The position numbers were made by a program, and so were the translations under genes. A model generated the notes under the pieces. That model saw only the letters and a list, made by a program, of their open reading frames with translations, had not been told where the DNA came from and made no database searches. Below, in pieces: positions 1 to 8,325 of a DNA stretch of 64,000 bases (within the stretch, counting starts at the first letter, position 1; each line of letters begins with the position of its first letter). Source of the DNA: Kineosporia rhizophila. Its GTDB lineage: Bacteria; Actinomycetota; Actinomycetes; Actinomycetales; Kineosporiaceae. Location of the stretch: positions 310,001 through 374,000 of the forward strand of contig NZ_JAJSOH010000001.1 of NCBI RefSeq assembly GCF_021277265.1, read 5' to 3'.

Positions 1-629
1 ACGTTGTCGTGAACAACGCAGGCCGCAACTTCGCCGGGCCCTTGGAGGCCTACACCGCCCACGAGGCGCAGCAACAGTTCGACGTGAACACGCTCGGCGC
101 CCTGCGCGTGAACAACGCCGTGCTCCCCCACCTGCGGGCACAGGGGCACGGCGTACTGATCCAGGTCGGATCGCTCTCGGCCTGGATGACCCCACCGTTC
201 AACGGGCTGTACGCCGCCAGCAAGGCGGCGCTACGCGCCCTGACCGAAGCCTGGCACCACGAACTGGCGCCCTACGGCGTCGAATCCGTCATCATCGAGC
301 CCGCCTCGTACCCCACGAACATCGGCGCGAACGCTGCCCTGCCCGCCGACCAGGAACGGCTCGGGCTGTACAGCGAGGCGCTGACCGGTTTCGTCACCGA
401 CCTGACCCGGCGGGCCACCGAGAACGCCGAAAGCATCGGCACCGCAAGCCAGGTCAGCGACGCCCTGACCTCCTTGGTCGAGACTGCGCCGGGGAAGCGG
501 CCGCTGCAGACGCTGGTCGCACCGTCGGCCCAGCTCGCAGCGGTGCAGGAAGTTCACCGGAAGGCGGCCCAGGCCACGCGAATCGTCGCGGACGACATGG
601 GCATTGGTGCGTACCTGGCACTCAGGTAA
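1..629 (+). CDS. SDR family oxidoreductase, 5' end cut off by the window
   Basis: The reading frame is open from the window edge (codons from position 3) to TAA at 627-629, giving about 209 residues of a short-chain dehydrogenase. The NNAG motif of the classical SDR fold is at the very beginning, so the missing part is the N-terminal dinucleotide-binding segment with its glycine-rich loop. The catalytic Ser is in VGSLSAW, and the Tyr-x3-Lys pair is in LYAASKAALRAL. The segment after it (EPASYPTNIG) fits the substrate loop. The cofactor and substrate cannot be named. An internal GTG at 9 lies inside the NNAG motif and is not a credible start. Confidence 0.85.
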   Translation, partial: VVVNNAGRNFAGPLEAYTAHEAQQQFDVNTLGALRVNNAVLPHLRAQGHGVLIQVGSLSAWMTPPFNGLYAASKAALRALTEAWHHELAPYGVESVIIEPASYPTNIGANAALPADQERLGLYSEALTGFVTDLTRRATENAESIGTASQVSDALTSLVETAPGKRPLQTLVAPSAQLAAVQEVHRKAAQATRIVADDMGIGAYLALR

Positions 630-1118
630 CAGTGGGACGCGTGCGGTTCAGTCCCCGAACGAGGGATGAGGCGCAGGCGTGACCACGGCGCTGGAGGGGC
701 CTGCCGACCCGGCGACTGTCGCGGGGTGCGGCGGCCCGAAGGCACTCAGGACGCGGGCGGTGAGGCGTCCGGACGAAGTAATCGGCGAGCCGTGTGTCTG
801 ACGCGATGAGCCATGGTTCCCTCCGTGCTCGCCCCCGCCATTGGGTGGAACAAGCTTTCACTGCGGATACGCCTGACTGCAAGATGTAGCCGAGAATCGG
901 AGCCAAGCGGGCACCCGAACCGGCCCGCACAACCGGCGTAACGCTCCTGGCTCGCTGCAGAACTGATTCCGGCCCGTTTCCCGGGCATCGCGCCCGGCCT
1001 GCCCACCACCGGGCGGCCCCCCTGACTCGCGCACCCGCGGAGGGGCTGCTGGTATGAACACGGAAGCAGCACGGACACGGGCAAGGCCGGGCAGCCGGCA
1101 GAACGGGAGTGCAGCAGC
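630..1118. other. 489-bp stretch with no supported gene
   Basis: The ORFs here are antisense shadows or lack a plausible start and ribosome binding site. I see no tRNA, strong palindrome or repeat. The last ~15 bases hold the ribosome binding site (GGGAG at 1105-1109) of the next gene, so a promoter for that gene should lie in this stretch, but I cannot point to one. Confidence 0.5.
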
Positions 1119-2717
1119 GTGGAGACCGTCGACGCCGTGGTCATCGGAGCGGGCCCGAACGGCCTGGTCGCCGCCTCTGCCTTGGCCGATGCCGGGTGGG
1201 ACGTGCTGGTCCTGGAGGCCCAGGACGAGGTGGGCGGCGCCGTACGCTCCGGCTCGCTGTGGCCGGAGTCCCCCGAGGCCACCTCCGACCTGTTCAGCGC
1301 CTTCTACCCGCTGGCCGCCGCCTCCCCCGTGATCAAGCGCCTGGGGCTGGAGCAGCACGGCCTGACCTGGGTGCAGGCGCCCAACGTGATCGCACACGTG
1401 GCCGGCCCGGAGGACGAGACGGCCGCCGTGATCCACCGCGACCCCGACGAGACCGCCGCTGCGCTCGACCGCGACCACCCTGGGGACGGCGAGTCCTGGC
1501 TGAAGCTGCACCAGCAGTGGATGCGGGTGCGCGACCCCCTGCTGGAAGCTCTCTTCACCCCGTTCCCCCCGGTGCGCTCGGGCGCCAAGCTCCTCTGGCG
1601 CGCTGGCACGCACGACACGCTGGAACTGGCGCGCATCGCCGCTGCACCGGTGATCCGGCTTACCCAGGAGTGGTTCGGTGGCGAGCACGGCAAGTTGCTC
1701 GTCTCCGGCAACGCGATGCATGCCGACGTCCCGATGGAAGCCCCCGGCAGCGGCCTGTTCGGCTGGCTGCTGGTGATGCTCGCCCAAGACGTGGGCTTCC
1801 CCGTTCCGCAGGGCGGCGCGGGCATGCTGTCCCAGGCCATGGCCAATCGGGCCCGGGCGGCCGGGGCCCGCATCGACGTGGGCGAGAACGTCACCGACGT
1901 GGTGGTGCGCGGCGGTCGGGCCACAGCCGTACGCACAGCTTCGGGCCGGGAGGTCTCGGTGCGCCGGGCCGTTCTCGCCGATGTCGACGCACCGCGCCTG
2001 TTCAACGATCTCGTCGGGGAAGAGCACCTTCCGGCCCGCCTGCGCGCCGACCTGAACCGCTTCGAGTGGGACCTGCCCACGGTGAAGGTGAACTGGCTGG
2101 TCGACGGCGGCATCCCGTGGAAGGCCGAGCAGGCCCGGCAGGCCGGAACGGTGCACTACGGCACCGATCTGCAGGGTCTGTCGCGCTGGTCGGGCGACCT
2201 GGCCGCGGGCCGCGAGCCCGAGCAGGTGTTCGCCCTCCTGGGGCAGATGACCACGGCCGACCCGACCCGTTCCCCGGCCGGCACCGAGAGCGTCTGGGCC
2301 TACACCCACCTGCCCCGCCACCGGCACGACAACGCGCACGCCGGGAAGATCGCCGAGACGATGGAGGAGACGCTGGAAGGCATGGCCCCCGGCTTCCGCG
2401 ACCGGGTGCGCCACCGCACCGTCCAGCACCCCTCCGACCTCGAGGCCGCCGACGGCAACCTGCACCACGGCGCGATCAACGGCGGCACCGCCCAGCTGCA
2501 CCAGCAGCTGGTCTTCCGCCCCGCCACCGGCCTGGGCCGCCCCGAGACCGCGATCGACGGCCTCTACATCGCCAGCGCCGCCACCCACCCGGGCGGCGGC
2601 GTGCACGGCGCCTGCGGCTGGATCGCGGCCCGCTCGGCCCTGGCCGCCGAAGGCCGGCTGGGCAAGCCGACAAAGGCGGTGCGCAAGGCCGCGATGCGCA
2701 AGATCTACGGCGGTTAG
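1119..2717 (+). CDS. FAD-dependent phytoene dehydrogenase-like oxidoreductase
   Basis: This is a 532-residue flavin amine-oxidase/phytoene-desaturase superfamily protein. A Rossmann FAD motif (VIGAGPNGLVAASALA) begins at about residue 7, followed by the second conserved block LEAQDEVGGAVRS. The C-terminal FAD-binding segment is GLYIASAATHPGGGVHGACG at about 485-505. The length and the long middle substrate domain match the NAD(P)/FAD-dependent phytoene-dehydrogenase-like family common in actinomycetes, whose substrates are mostly unknown. The start is GTG at 1119, about 9 nt after GGGAG. No carotenoid gene lies nearby, so a role in carotenoid synthesis is not supported. It converges on the next gene with only 3 nt between stop codons. 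Confidence 0.85.
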   Translation: METVDAVVIGAGPNGLVAASALADAGWDVLVLEAQDEVGGAVRSGSLWPESPEATSDLFSAFYPLAAASPVIKRLGLEQHGLTWVQAPNVIAHVAGPEDETAAVIHRDPDETAAALDRDHPGDGESWLKLHQQWMRVRDPLLEALFTPFPPVRSGAKLLWRAGTHDTLELARIAAAPVIRLTQEWFGGEHGKLLVSGNAMHADVPMEAPGSGLFGWLLVMLAQDVGFPVPQGGAGMLSQAMANRARAAGARIDVGENVTDVVVRGGRATAVRTASGREVSVRRAVLADVDAPRLFNDLVGEEHLPARLRADLNRFEWDLPTVKVNWLVDGGIPWKAEQARQAGTVHYGTDLQGLSRWSGDLAAGREPEQVFALLGQMTTADPTRSPAGTESVWAYTHLPRHRHDNAHAGKIAETMEETLEGMAPGFRDRVRHRTVQHPSDLEAADGNLHHGAINGGTAQLHQQLVFRPATGLGRPETAIDGLYIASAATHPGGGVHGACGWIAARSALAAEGRLGKPTKAVRKAAMRKIYGG

Positions 2718-2720
2718 TCC

Positions 2721-3248
2721 TCAGTTCTCGCCGAGGGGGAACTGGTCGATCCAGGCCCGGAACGAGGGCTCGTAGCGCTCCTGGGCGACCTTGACCAGGG
2801 AGTCGGCGTCGTCGATGGGCTGTAGGCCCTGGGTCTCGAGCCAGGCCACGAACTCGTCGTGGGAAGGGCTCGGCTCGTCGTACTCCTCGTCCTTGTAGAA
2901 GCTGACCCCGTCCCAGTCGACCATCGGCTCCACGTCGAAGGTCAGGATCCGGAACAGGTCACGGACGTCGGTGGCGACCACGTGGATGCCGCCCTCGTCG
3001 CCGAAGACCACTACCGGAGACGAGCCGTCTTCGGCCTGCCACAGCGCGTACATCGAGCCGCCGCCGGTGGCCCGGGCGAACGACTTGAGCCGGGCGTGGA
3101 AGGCGTCGGCGTCGCTCCAGCCCGGGGCCAGGTCCTCGCGGTCGCCGAACTCCTCGTACAGGCCGAAGCCCTGGGCGTAGCTCTCCGAGCCGTGCACCGC
3201 CTGGAAGTCCCACAGGGCGTTCAGTTCGGGAACCGGGGAATAGGTCAT
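2721..3248 (-). CDS. Conserved hypothetical protein, possibly SMI1/KNR4 (SUKH)-like
   Basis: This is a 175-residue, acidic, soluble protein with no signal peptide or membrane segment. The middle part (SMYALWQAEDGSSPVVVFGDEGGIHVVATD, about residues 65-94) has the strand pattern and acidic Gly-rich turn seen in SMI1/KNR4-fold proteins, which act in toxin immunity or as regulatory modules. This is a resemblance, not an identification. It stands alone on the minus strand between two plus-strand genes. The start is ATG at 3248; no toxin gene is adjacent. Confidence 0.7.
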   Translation of the reverse strand: MTYSPVPELNALWDFQAVHGSESYAQGFGLYEEFGDREDLAPGWSDADAFHARLKSFARATGGGSMYALWQAEDGSSPVVVFGDEGGIHVVATDVRDLFRILTFDVEPMVDWDGVSFYKDEEYDEPSPSHDEFVAWLETQGLQPIDDADSLVKVAQERYEPSFRAWIDQFPLGEN

Positions 3249-3508
3249 GATCGGCAGACTAGAGACCTTTACGAACGCGCGGTGGGCGGCCTACCGTCCT
3301 TGAGGGACGAGGGCGTCGCGTAGGAGGAGCCGTGTGTGCTGTGCCCACCTGCTGCTCACCTGACACTCGTCCGACGCCGACCCCGATCTGCCTCCCCGAT
3401 CCGGAACTTCCGGTGAGCCCGGCGTTCTCCGCCGCCAGCCGCGGCCCCTGACGGCGAGCGTCCGTGAATCCCCGCTGTTCCGAGCTCTCGGATCTGGAGG
3501 ATCCAGAC
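3249..3508. other. Divergent intergenic region upstream of the NarL-type regulator
   Basis: This is 260 bp between two divergent genes and must hold both promoters. A strong ribosome binding site, GGAGG at 3496-3500, precedes the plus-strand start at 3509. I see no palindrome strong enough to call an operator. Confidence 0.4.
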
Positions 3509-4180
3509 ATGAGGACCACCTCGGTGCCGACGACGTCACCAACCCGGCCCAGCTCGTCCACCATCGGGATCGTCCTGGCCGGCCATCCGGCGAAGGTGCG
3601 CCAGGGGCTGCGTGAGGTGCTGGAACTTCAGGACGATCTGCGCCTGGTCGGCGAGGCGGGCTCGCCTGCGGAGGTGGTGGCCCGGGTGGAGCAGGGCCGG
3701 CCCGACGTGGTGCTGCTGGAAGCCTCGGCCGCCGGGAGCCTGGCCACCTGCGCGGCCCTGACCAGTCGCTTCCCCGGGCTCGGGGTGCTGATGCTGAGCA
3801 GCCTGCCGGACGACCGGCTGGTCCTGGCCGCCATCCAGCACGGTGCCCGCGGCTACGTGGTGCAGGACGCCGACACGACCGAGCTGGTGCGAGCGATCCG
3901 GGCGGTGGGGCGGGGTGACAGCGCTCTGGACGCCCGCAGCACCGCCGCCATGGTCCGCAGCCTCAGCCCGGGCCCCGACCCGCACCGCCCACGCCTGACC
4001 GAGCGCGAGGTGGAGGTGCTGCGCCTGCTGGCCCAGGGCTGCTCGAACCGCATGATCGGCGGCCGGCTCTACATCTCCGAGACCACGGTGAAGTTCCACG
4101 TCAGCAATCTGATGCGCAAGCTCACCGTGTCGAGGCGGGCCGAGGCGGTGTACGCGGCCAGCAAGCTCGGCTACATCTGA
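3509..4180 (+). CDS. NarL/LuxR-type response regulator with a degenerate receiver domain
   Basis: This 223-residue protein has a receiver domain (about 19-140) and a LuxR-type helix-turn-helix at the C-terminus (LTEREVEVLRLLAQG, then SETTVKFHVSNLMRKL). The start at 3509 is chosen because GGAGG lies 8 nt upstream; an upstream in-frame start at 3464 would add 15 residues without such a site. The receiver lacks the usual chemistry: the acidic pair is Ala24-Gly25, the phosphorylated Asp is Glu71, and the conserved Lys is Gln119. The DNA-binding domain looks intact. It probably acts independently of phosphorylation. No sensor kinase is adjacent. Confidence 0.9.
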   Translation: MRTTSVPTTSPTRPSSSTIGIVLAGHPAKVRQGLREVLELQDDLRLVGEAGSPAEVVARVEQGRPDVVLLEASAAGSLATCAALTSRFPGLGVLMLSSLPDDRLVLAAIQHGARGYVVQDADTTELVRAIRAVGRGDSALDARSTAAMVRSLSPGPDPHRPRLTEREVEVLRLLAQGCSNRMIGGRLYISETTVKFHVSNLMRKLTVSRRAEAVYAASKLGYI

Positions 4181-4181
4181 G

Positions 4182-4213
4182 CCGCAACGATGATCTTGAA
4201 AGTCGTTGTGCGG
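4182..4213 (+). terminator. Possible terminator hairpin after the NarL-type regulator
   Basis: CCGCA-ACGA at 4182-4190 pairs with TCGT-(TG bulge)-TGCGG at 4203-4213, starting one base after the stop codon. The stem has a 2-nt bulge and no T-run, so its strength is uncertain. Confidence 0.35.
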
Positions 4214-4355
4214 TACTGAAACGCCTGTGAGCTTTACCTCTTCGTTACCTGGCACCGCAGCCGCCGAACCCCTGCTGAGCAGGCAACACGGCGCAATCAC
4301 GAGCCTCGCGACCCGGACCTACCGACGAGCCGCTCTAGCCAGACAACCTTCGCGC

Positions 4356-4402
4356 GCGTAGGTTACTCTTCCGAAGGCGTAACTTACGAAAGCGTAGGTT
4401 GC
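4356..4402. promoter_or_regulatory. Repeated operator in front of the nitronate monooxygenase gene
   Basis: Three half-site-like repeats stand here: GCGTAGGTTA (4356-4365), GCGTAACTTA (4377-4386) and GCGTAGGTTG (4392-4401). The first two also form an inverted repeat, GTAGGTTAC / GTAACTTAC (4358-4366 and 4379-4387, one mismatch). They end 25 nt before the start codon. The geometry fits a dimeric repressor such as a TetR protein; the cognate regulator is not in this window. Confidence 0.5.
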
Positions 4403-4426
4403 CAGATCCAGCAGGAAGGCCCACCC

Positions 4427-5947
4427 GTGCAGACTGGACAGACCATGCCCGGCACCGACACGGCTGCGCACCCCGTGGCCGGCGGTGCCCCGCTGCCCAC
4501 CGTCATCCAGGGCGGGATGGGCGCGGCGGTCTCCGACTGGAACCTGGCCAAGCAGGTGGCCATGGCCGGTCAGCTCGGTGTGGTCTCCGGCACCGCACTG
4601 GACTCCGTGGTGGTGCGCCGCCTGCAGGACGGCGACCCCGGTGGCCACATGCGCCGCGCGCTGGAGCACTTCCCGGTGCCCGCCGTGGCCGAGTGGATCA
4701 TCGAGCGCTACTACAAGCCTGAGGGCCGGGAAGAGGGCCAGGCCTACCTGCCGGTGCCCAACCTGACCATGAACCCGGTGAGCAAGAGCCGCGACCTGAT
4801 GGTGGCCAGCGCCTTCGTGGAGGTGTGGCTGGCCAAGGAGGGGCACTCCGGCCTGGTCGGGATCAACATCCTGGAGAAGATCCAGCTGGCGATCGTGCCC
4901 GCGCTGTACGGCTCGATGCTCGCCGGGGTCGACTACGTGCTGGTCGGGGCGGGTATCCCGTCGAAGCTGCCGCGCCTGATCAACCAGCTCAGCCGGCACG
5001 AGTACACCGAGATGGACGTCCACGTCGACGGTGCCACCCAGACCTACGCCACCGCGCTCGACCCGGCCACCGTGGTCCCGGCCGGCACCCTGCCGCCGCT
5101 GAAGCGCCCGATGTTCCTGGCGATCATCTCCTCGCACCCGCTGGCCGCCTACCTCACCAAGGAAAAGGTCACCACGCCGGACGGTTTCGTGATCGAGGGT
5201 CACGTGGCCGGCGGTCACAACACCCCGCCGCGGGGCCGCGTGCAGATCGACGAGAACGGCGAGCCGGTCTACGGCGCACGCGACGAGGCCGACCTCACCA
5301 AGATCGCCAAGTACGGCCTCCCGTTCTGGCTGGCCGGCGCCTACGCCACCCCCGAGCACGTGCAGGAGGCCAAGGCCCTTGGCGCCGCGGGTGTCCAGGT
5401 CGGCACGATCTTCGCGCTCAGCAGCGACTCCGGCACCAGCCCGGAGAACCGCGGCAAGCTGCTCGGGGCGCTGGCCGAGGACCGCCTGGAAGTGAAGACC
5501 GACGCCCTGGCCTCGCCCACCGGCTTCCCGTTCAAGGTCGCCGAGCTCGACGGCACCACCGGTACGCCCGAGGGCTACGCGGCCCGCACCCGGATCTGCG
5601 ACCTGGCCTACCTGCGCACCCCCTTCGAGCGCGCCCCCGGCAAGGTCGGCTACCGGTGCCCCTCCGAGCCCGAGGACGACTACGTGCGCAAGGGCGGCGA
5701 GCTGGACAACACCATCGGCCGCAAGTGCCTGTGCAACGGCCTGATGGCCACGATCGGCATGCCCCAGGTGCGTTCCGGCATCAAGGAGGACCCGCTGCTC
5801 ACCCTGGGCTCGGACCTCACCGCGGCCAAGGAGCTGCTGCGCCGGCACCCGCAGGGCTGGAACGCCACGCAGGCGCTGGAGTACCTGCTCGGCGGCCCGC
5901 AGCTGGCTCAGGCCCCGCGGGAGAGCCTGGCTCTGGCCACCCAGTAG
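4427..5947 (+). CDS. Nitronate monooxygenase / PfaD-like FMN enzyme
   Basis: This is a 506-residue TIM-barrel flavoprotein of the nitronate monooxygenase/PfaD superfamily. Visible blocks are VIQGGMGAAVSDWNLAK at the N-terminus, EGHVAGGHNTPPRGR in the middle (Gly-His motif near the FMN and active site) and ALGAAGVQVGTIFAL (phosphate-binding strand). Its C-terminal extension with CLCNGLMATIGMPQ is typical of the longer PfaD-like members rather than the ~330-residue nitronate monooxygenases. It could detoxify alkyl nitronates or act as an enoyl reductase in lipid synthesis; no polyketide or fatty-acid synthase gene is nearby to decide. GTG at 4427 follows AGGAAGG by 7 nt. A palindromic operator lies upstream and a strong terminator downstream, so it is a single-gene unit. 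Confidence 0.85.
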   Translation: MQTGQTMPGTDTAAHPVAGGAPLPTVIQGGMGAAVSDWNLAKQVAMAGQLGVVSGTALDSVVVRRLQDGDPGGHMRRALEHFPVPAVAEWIIERYYKPEGREEGQAYLPVPNLTMNPVSKSRDLMVASAFVEVWLAKEGHSGLVGINILEKIQLAIVPALYGSMLAGVDYVLVGAGIPSKLPRLINQLSRHEYTEMDVHVDGATQTYATALDPATVVPAGTLPPLKRPMFLAIISSHPLAAYLTKEKVTTPDGFVIEGHVAGGHNTPPRGRVQIDENGEPVYGARDEADLTKIAKYGLPFWLAGAYATPEHVQEAKALGAAGVQVGTIFALSSDSGTSPENRGKLLGALAEDRLEVKTDALASPTGFPFKVAELDGTTGTPEGYAARTRICDLAYLRTPFERAPGKVGYRCPSEPEDDYVRKGGELDNTIGRKCLCNGLMATIGMPQVRSGIKEDPLLTLGSDLTAAKELLRRHPQGWNATQALEYLLGGPQLAQAPRESLALATQ

Positions 5948-5973
5948 CCGCACTCCTTCCCCACCACGCACCT

Positions 5974-6007
5974 GAGGGCCACCGACGTACGGACGTCGGT
6001 GGCCCTC
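5974..6007 (+). terminator. Strong rho-independent terminator after the nitronate monooxygenase gene
   Basis: A perfect 15-bp stem (5974-5988 with 5993-6007) closes on the tetraloop ACGG and is followed by a T-rich tail (CTTTGTTT). It lies 27 nt after the stop codon. Confidence 0.85.
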
Positions 6008-6180
6008 GTCCTTTGTTTCGGCACCTTTGGTTTTCGGGCCGGGAACAAAAACGGGACAAATACCCTTGGACGTGGGTGGAGGCAAGGCACATGTCCGGCG
6101 CTCGCGGAAGTTCCCCGCACCGCATGTGTCGTTGTTCACCGGTAGTGGACCCGCCGGAAGCGGCGGGGCACACTGTGCCA

Positions 6181-6346
6181 GTAGTGGAGGGGAGTACTCC
6201 CTAAGCGGTGACGTCGTCAACACGGCATCCAGACACCAGACCGATCAGCGTCGTTCGGTCGTGCCCGGCGTCACTGGCCCGATCGCGTTCCTCGCGACCA
6301 GGTGGAGGAGACCTCCGGTTCCTTTTGCATGCAAAGAAACCGGAGG
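6181..6346 (+). promoter_or_regulatory. yybP-ykoY-type (manganese) riboswitch with RBS-sequestering hairpin
   Basis: The leader carries the 5' signature GGGGAGTA at 6189-6196, the internal element CGTCAACAC at 6216-6224 and the 3' signature GGAGGAGACC at 6304-6313, as in yybP-ykoY Mn2+ riboswitches. The 3' edge runs into CCTCCGGTT (6312-6320), which can pair perfectly with AACCGGAGG (6338-6346), the segment holding the ribosome binding site of the next gene. The same CCTCC can instead pair with GGAGG at 6304-6308 inside the aptamer's 3' edge. That is a simple switch for translation. The gene it controls, terC, is a known partner of this class. Confidence 0.75.
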
Positions 6347-6353
6347 CCCTTGA

Positions 6354-7391
6354 ATGGACGTCAGCGCGGCCTGGTGGATCGCCACCATCGCCCTGGTCCT
6401 TGGGATCACAGCCGTCGACCTGGTCGCGAACCGGGGTCAGACGCACATCACCATCCAGCACGCGACCCGCTGGGTGCTCTTCTACGTAGGCGTGGCACTG
6501 GCTTTCGGGGTCGCGATCTGGATCGGCTTCGGGCCCAGCTACGGCGGCCAGTTCATCGCCGGCTGGCTCACCGAGTACAGCCTCAGTGCCGACAACCTCT
6601 TCGTCTTCCTGGTCCTGATGACCAGGTTCTCGGTGCCGGAGTACCTGCAGCTGCGGGTGCTGACCATCGGCATCCTGCTGGCCCTGGTGCTGCGGGCCGG
6701 GCTGATCGCCGTCGGTGCCGCGGCCATCTCGCAGTTCTCCTGGGTGTTCTTCATCTTCGCGGCGTTCCTGCTCTACACCGCCTGGAACCTGTTGCGTTCC
6801 AAGCACGGTGACCCGGAGCACGAGGCCGAGGACGAGGCCCCGCCGGCCGTGGTCGGCTTCATCGGCCGGGTCATCCCCAGCACCCCGGTGTGGCACGGCG
6901 GCCGGCCGTTCGTGAAGCAGAACCACCGCTGGATCGCCACCCCGATGCTGATCACGATGATCGCGATCGGGGTCACCGACGTGCTCTTCGCGCTCGACTC
7001 GATCCCGGCCATCTTCGGCCTCACCAAGGAGCCGTTCCTGGTGGTCACGGCCAACGCCTTCGCCCTGATGGGGCTGCGGCAGCTGTTCTTCGTGGTCCGC
7101 GACCTGCTGGACCGGCTGCGCCACCTGGACACCGGCCTCTCGGTGATCCTGGCCTTCATCGGCGTGAAGCTGGTGATGGAGGCCTTCCACGAGAACTCGC
7201 TGCCGTTCCTCAACGGCGGTGAGCCGATCCACTCGGTGCCGGTGGTGCCGACCTGGGCGTCGCTCGGCTTCATCGTGGCCGTCCTGATCACCGTGACCAT
7301 CACCAGCACGCTCGCCAACCGGCGGGACGCTCGGGCGGCGGCCGCCGCCGAGATCGAGGTCAAGGACGACGAGCCCACCCGGGCCGCCTGA
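6354..7391 (+). CDS. terC: TerC family integral membrane protein (probable Mn2+ exporter)
   Basis: This is a 345-residue polytopic membrane protein with about nine hydrophobic segments. The family motifs are clear: SLSADNLFVFLVLM after the second segment and VTDVLFALDSIPAIF in the second half, both with the membrane-embedded acidic residues that define TerC. A charged cytoplasmic loop (about 140-185) and a charged C-terminal tail are present. TerC proteins export Mn2+, some helping to metallate secreted proteins. The ATG at 6354 is 7 nt after GGAGG, which is buried in the riboswitch hairpin. It is a single-gene unit ended by a strong terminator. Confidence 0.93.
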   Translation: MDVSAAWWIATIALVLGITAVDLVANRGQTHITIQHATRWVLFYVGVALAFGVAIWIGFGPSYGGQFIAGWLTEYSLSADNLFVFLVLMTRFSVPEYLQLRVLTIGILLALVLRAGLIAVGAAAISQFSWVFFIFAAFLLYTAWNLLRSKHGDPEHEAEDEAPPAVVGFIGRVIPSTPVWHGGRPFVKQNHRWIATPMLITMIAIGVTDVLFALDSIPAIFGLTKEPFLVVTANAFALMGLRQLFFVVRDLLDRLRHLDTGLSVILAFIGVKLVMEAFHENSLPFLNGGEPIHSVPVVPTWASLGFIVAVLITVTITSTLANRRDARAAAAAEIEVKDDEPTRAA

Positions 7392-7404
7392 TCTCTTCGC
7401 CGAA

Positions 7405-7436
7405 GGACGCCGGTTCAGTGCTCTGAACCGGCGTCC
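7405..7436 (+). terminator. Strong terminator after terC
   Basis: A perfect 13-bp inverted repeat (7405-7417 and 7424-7436) with the 6-nt loop GTGCTC begins 13 nt after the terC stop. It separates terC from the aldarate regulator gene. Confidence 0.8.
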
Positions 7437-7494
7437 TCGTATGTGGACGCCCTGTTAGGGTGACGCCTCCGCGTCCCCCTTGATTGGAGCGCCC

Positions 7495-8325
7495 GTGTCC
7501 ACAGCGTCGTCGAACTCGGGAAGCCCGGCAGAACCCGTGGAGAGCAGCGGCGTTCGCGAGGTCAAGTCCGCCGCCCGCACGGTCGAGCTGCTCGAGCACC
7601 TGGCCGCCCGGCAGAACCGCCCGGCCCGGCTCCGCGAGCTCAGCGAGGCCCTCGGAGTGCCCCGCAGCAGCCTGCACGCCCTGCTGCGCACCCTGGCCAA
7701 GCACGGCTGGGTGCGGGCCGACAGCACCGGCACCCTGTACGGCATCGGCATCCGCGCACTCCTGGCCGGCACCAGCTACCTGGACACCGACCCGTACCTG
7801 CCGCTGGTCGCCCCGGTGCTCGACGAACTGCGCGAGCAGCTCGACGAGACCTTCCACTTCGGCCGCCTGGACGGGCAGGACGTGGTCTACCTGGCCACCC
7901 GCGAGTCCAGCCAGTACCTGCGCCCCTACAGCCGGATCGGCCGCCGGCTGCCCGCCTACAGCACCTCGCTGGGCAAGGCGCTGCTGAGCGACCGGGACCA
8001 GGACGAGCGGGACGAGCACCTGCCCGACACCCTCGACGCCCTGACCCCGCACACGATCGTCGAACGGGCCGCGCTGGAGGAGGATCTCGAGCAGACCCGG
8101 CAACGCGGTTACGCGGTGGACAACCAGGAGAACAGCCTGGGGCTGAAGTGCTTCGCCGTGCCGCTGCACTACGCCGAGCCCGCGGCCGACGCGATCAGCG
8201 CCTCGATCCCGATCGCCCGGCTGACCCCGCAGCGGGAGGCCGAGGTGATCCAGGCGCTGCGCAACGCCGGTGACCGGATCGATCGCGTGGTCTCCCCGAT
8301 CATGCTGAATACTGCCTGGGTATGA
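7495..8325 (+). CDS. IclR family transcriptional regulator of the aldarate locus
   Basis: This 276-residue IclR protein has an N-terminal winged helix-turn-helix (VKSAARTVELLEHLA to the wing at about residue 85; recognition helix VPRSSLHALLRTL) and the C-terminal effector domain (RIGRRLPAYSTSLGKALLS, and GYAVDNQENSLGLKCFAVPL near the ligand pocket). The start is GTG at 7495, with GGAG at 7486-7489; a TTG at 7480 would overlap that site. It begins the aldarate catabolism region. IclR proteins bind short palindromes, and the GTCCAC-N4-GTGAAC sites before the dehydratase and the transporter are the likely targets. The ligand is probably an aldarate or a pathway intermediate. Confidence 0.9.
   Translation: MSTASSNSGSPAEPVESSGVREVKSAARTVELLEHLAARQNRPARLRELSEALGVPRSSLHALLRTLAKHGWVRADSTGTLYGIGIRALLAGTSYLDTDPYLPLVAPVLDELREQLDETFHFGRLDGQDVVYLATRESSQYLRPYSRIGRRLPAYSTSLGKALLSDRDQDERDEHLPDTLDALTPHTIVERAALEEDLEQTRQRGYAVDNQENSLGLKCFAVPLHYAEPAADAISASIPIARLTPQREAEVIQALRNAGDRIDRVVSPIMLNTAWV

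Noticed and set aside
858..2606. Long minus-strand ORF (582 codons) opposite the phytoene-dehydrogenase-like gene
   Set aside because: It is an antisense shadow caused by the codon bias of the plus-strand gene; its product is a His/Gly/Val-rich string without motifs, and no start signal is present.
4319..6223. 634-codon minus-strand ORF over the nitronate monooxygenase gene
   Set aside because: It runs across a clear enzyme gene, a strong terminator and the riboswitch start, and its composition is typical of antisense frames in GC-rich DNA.
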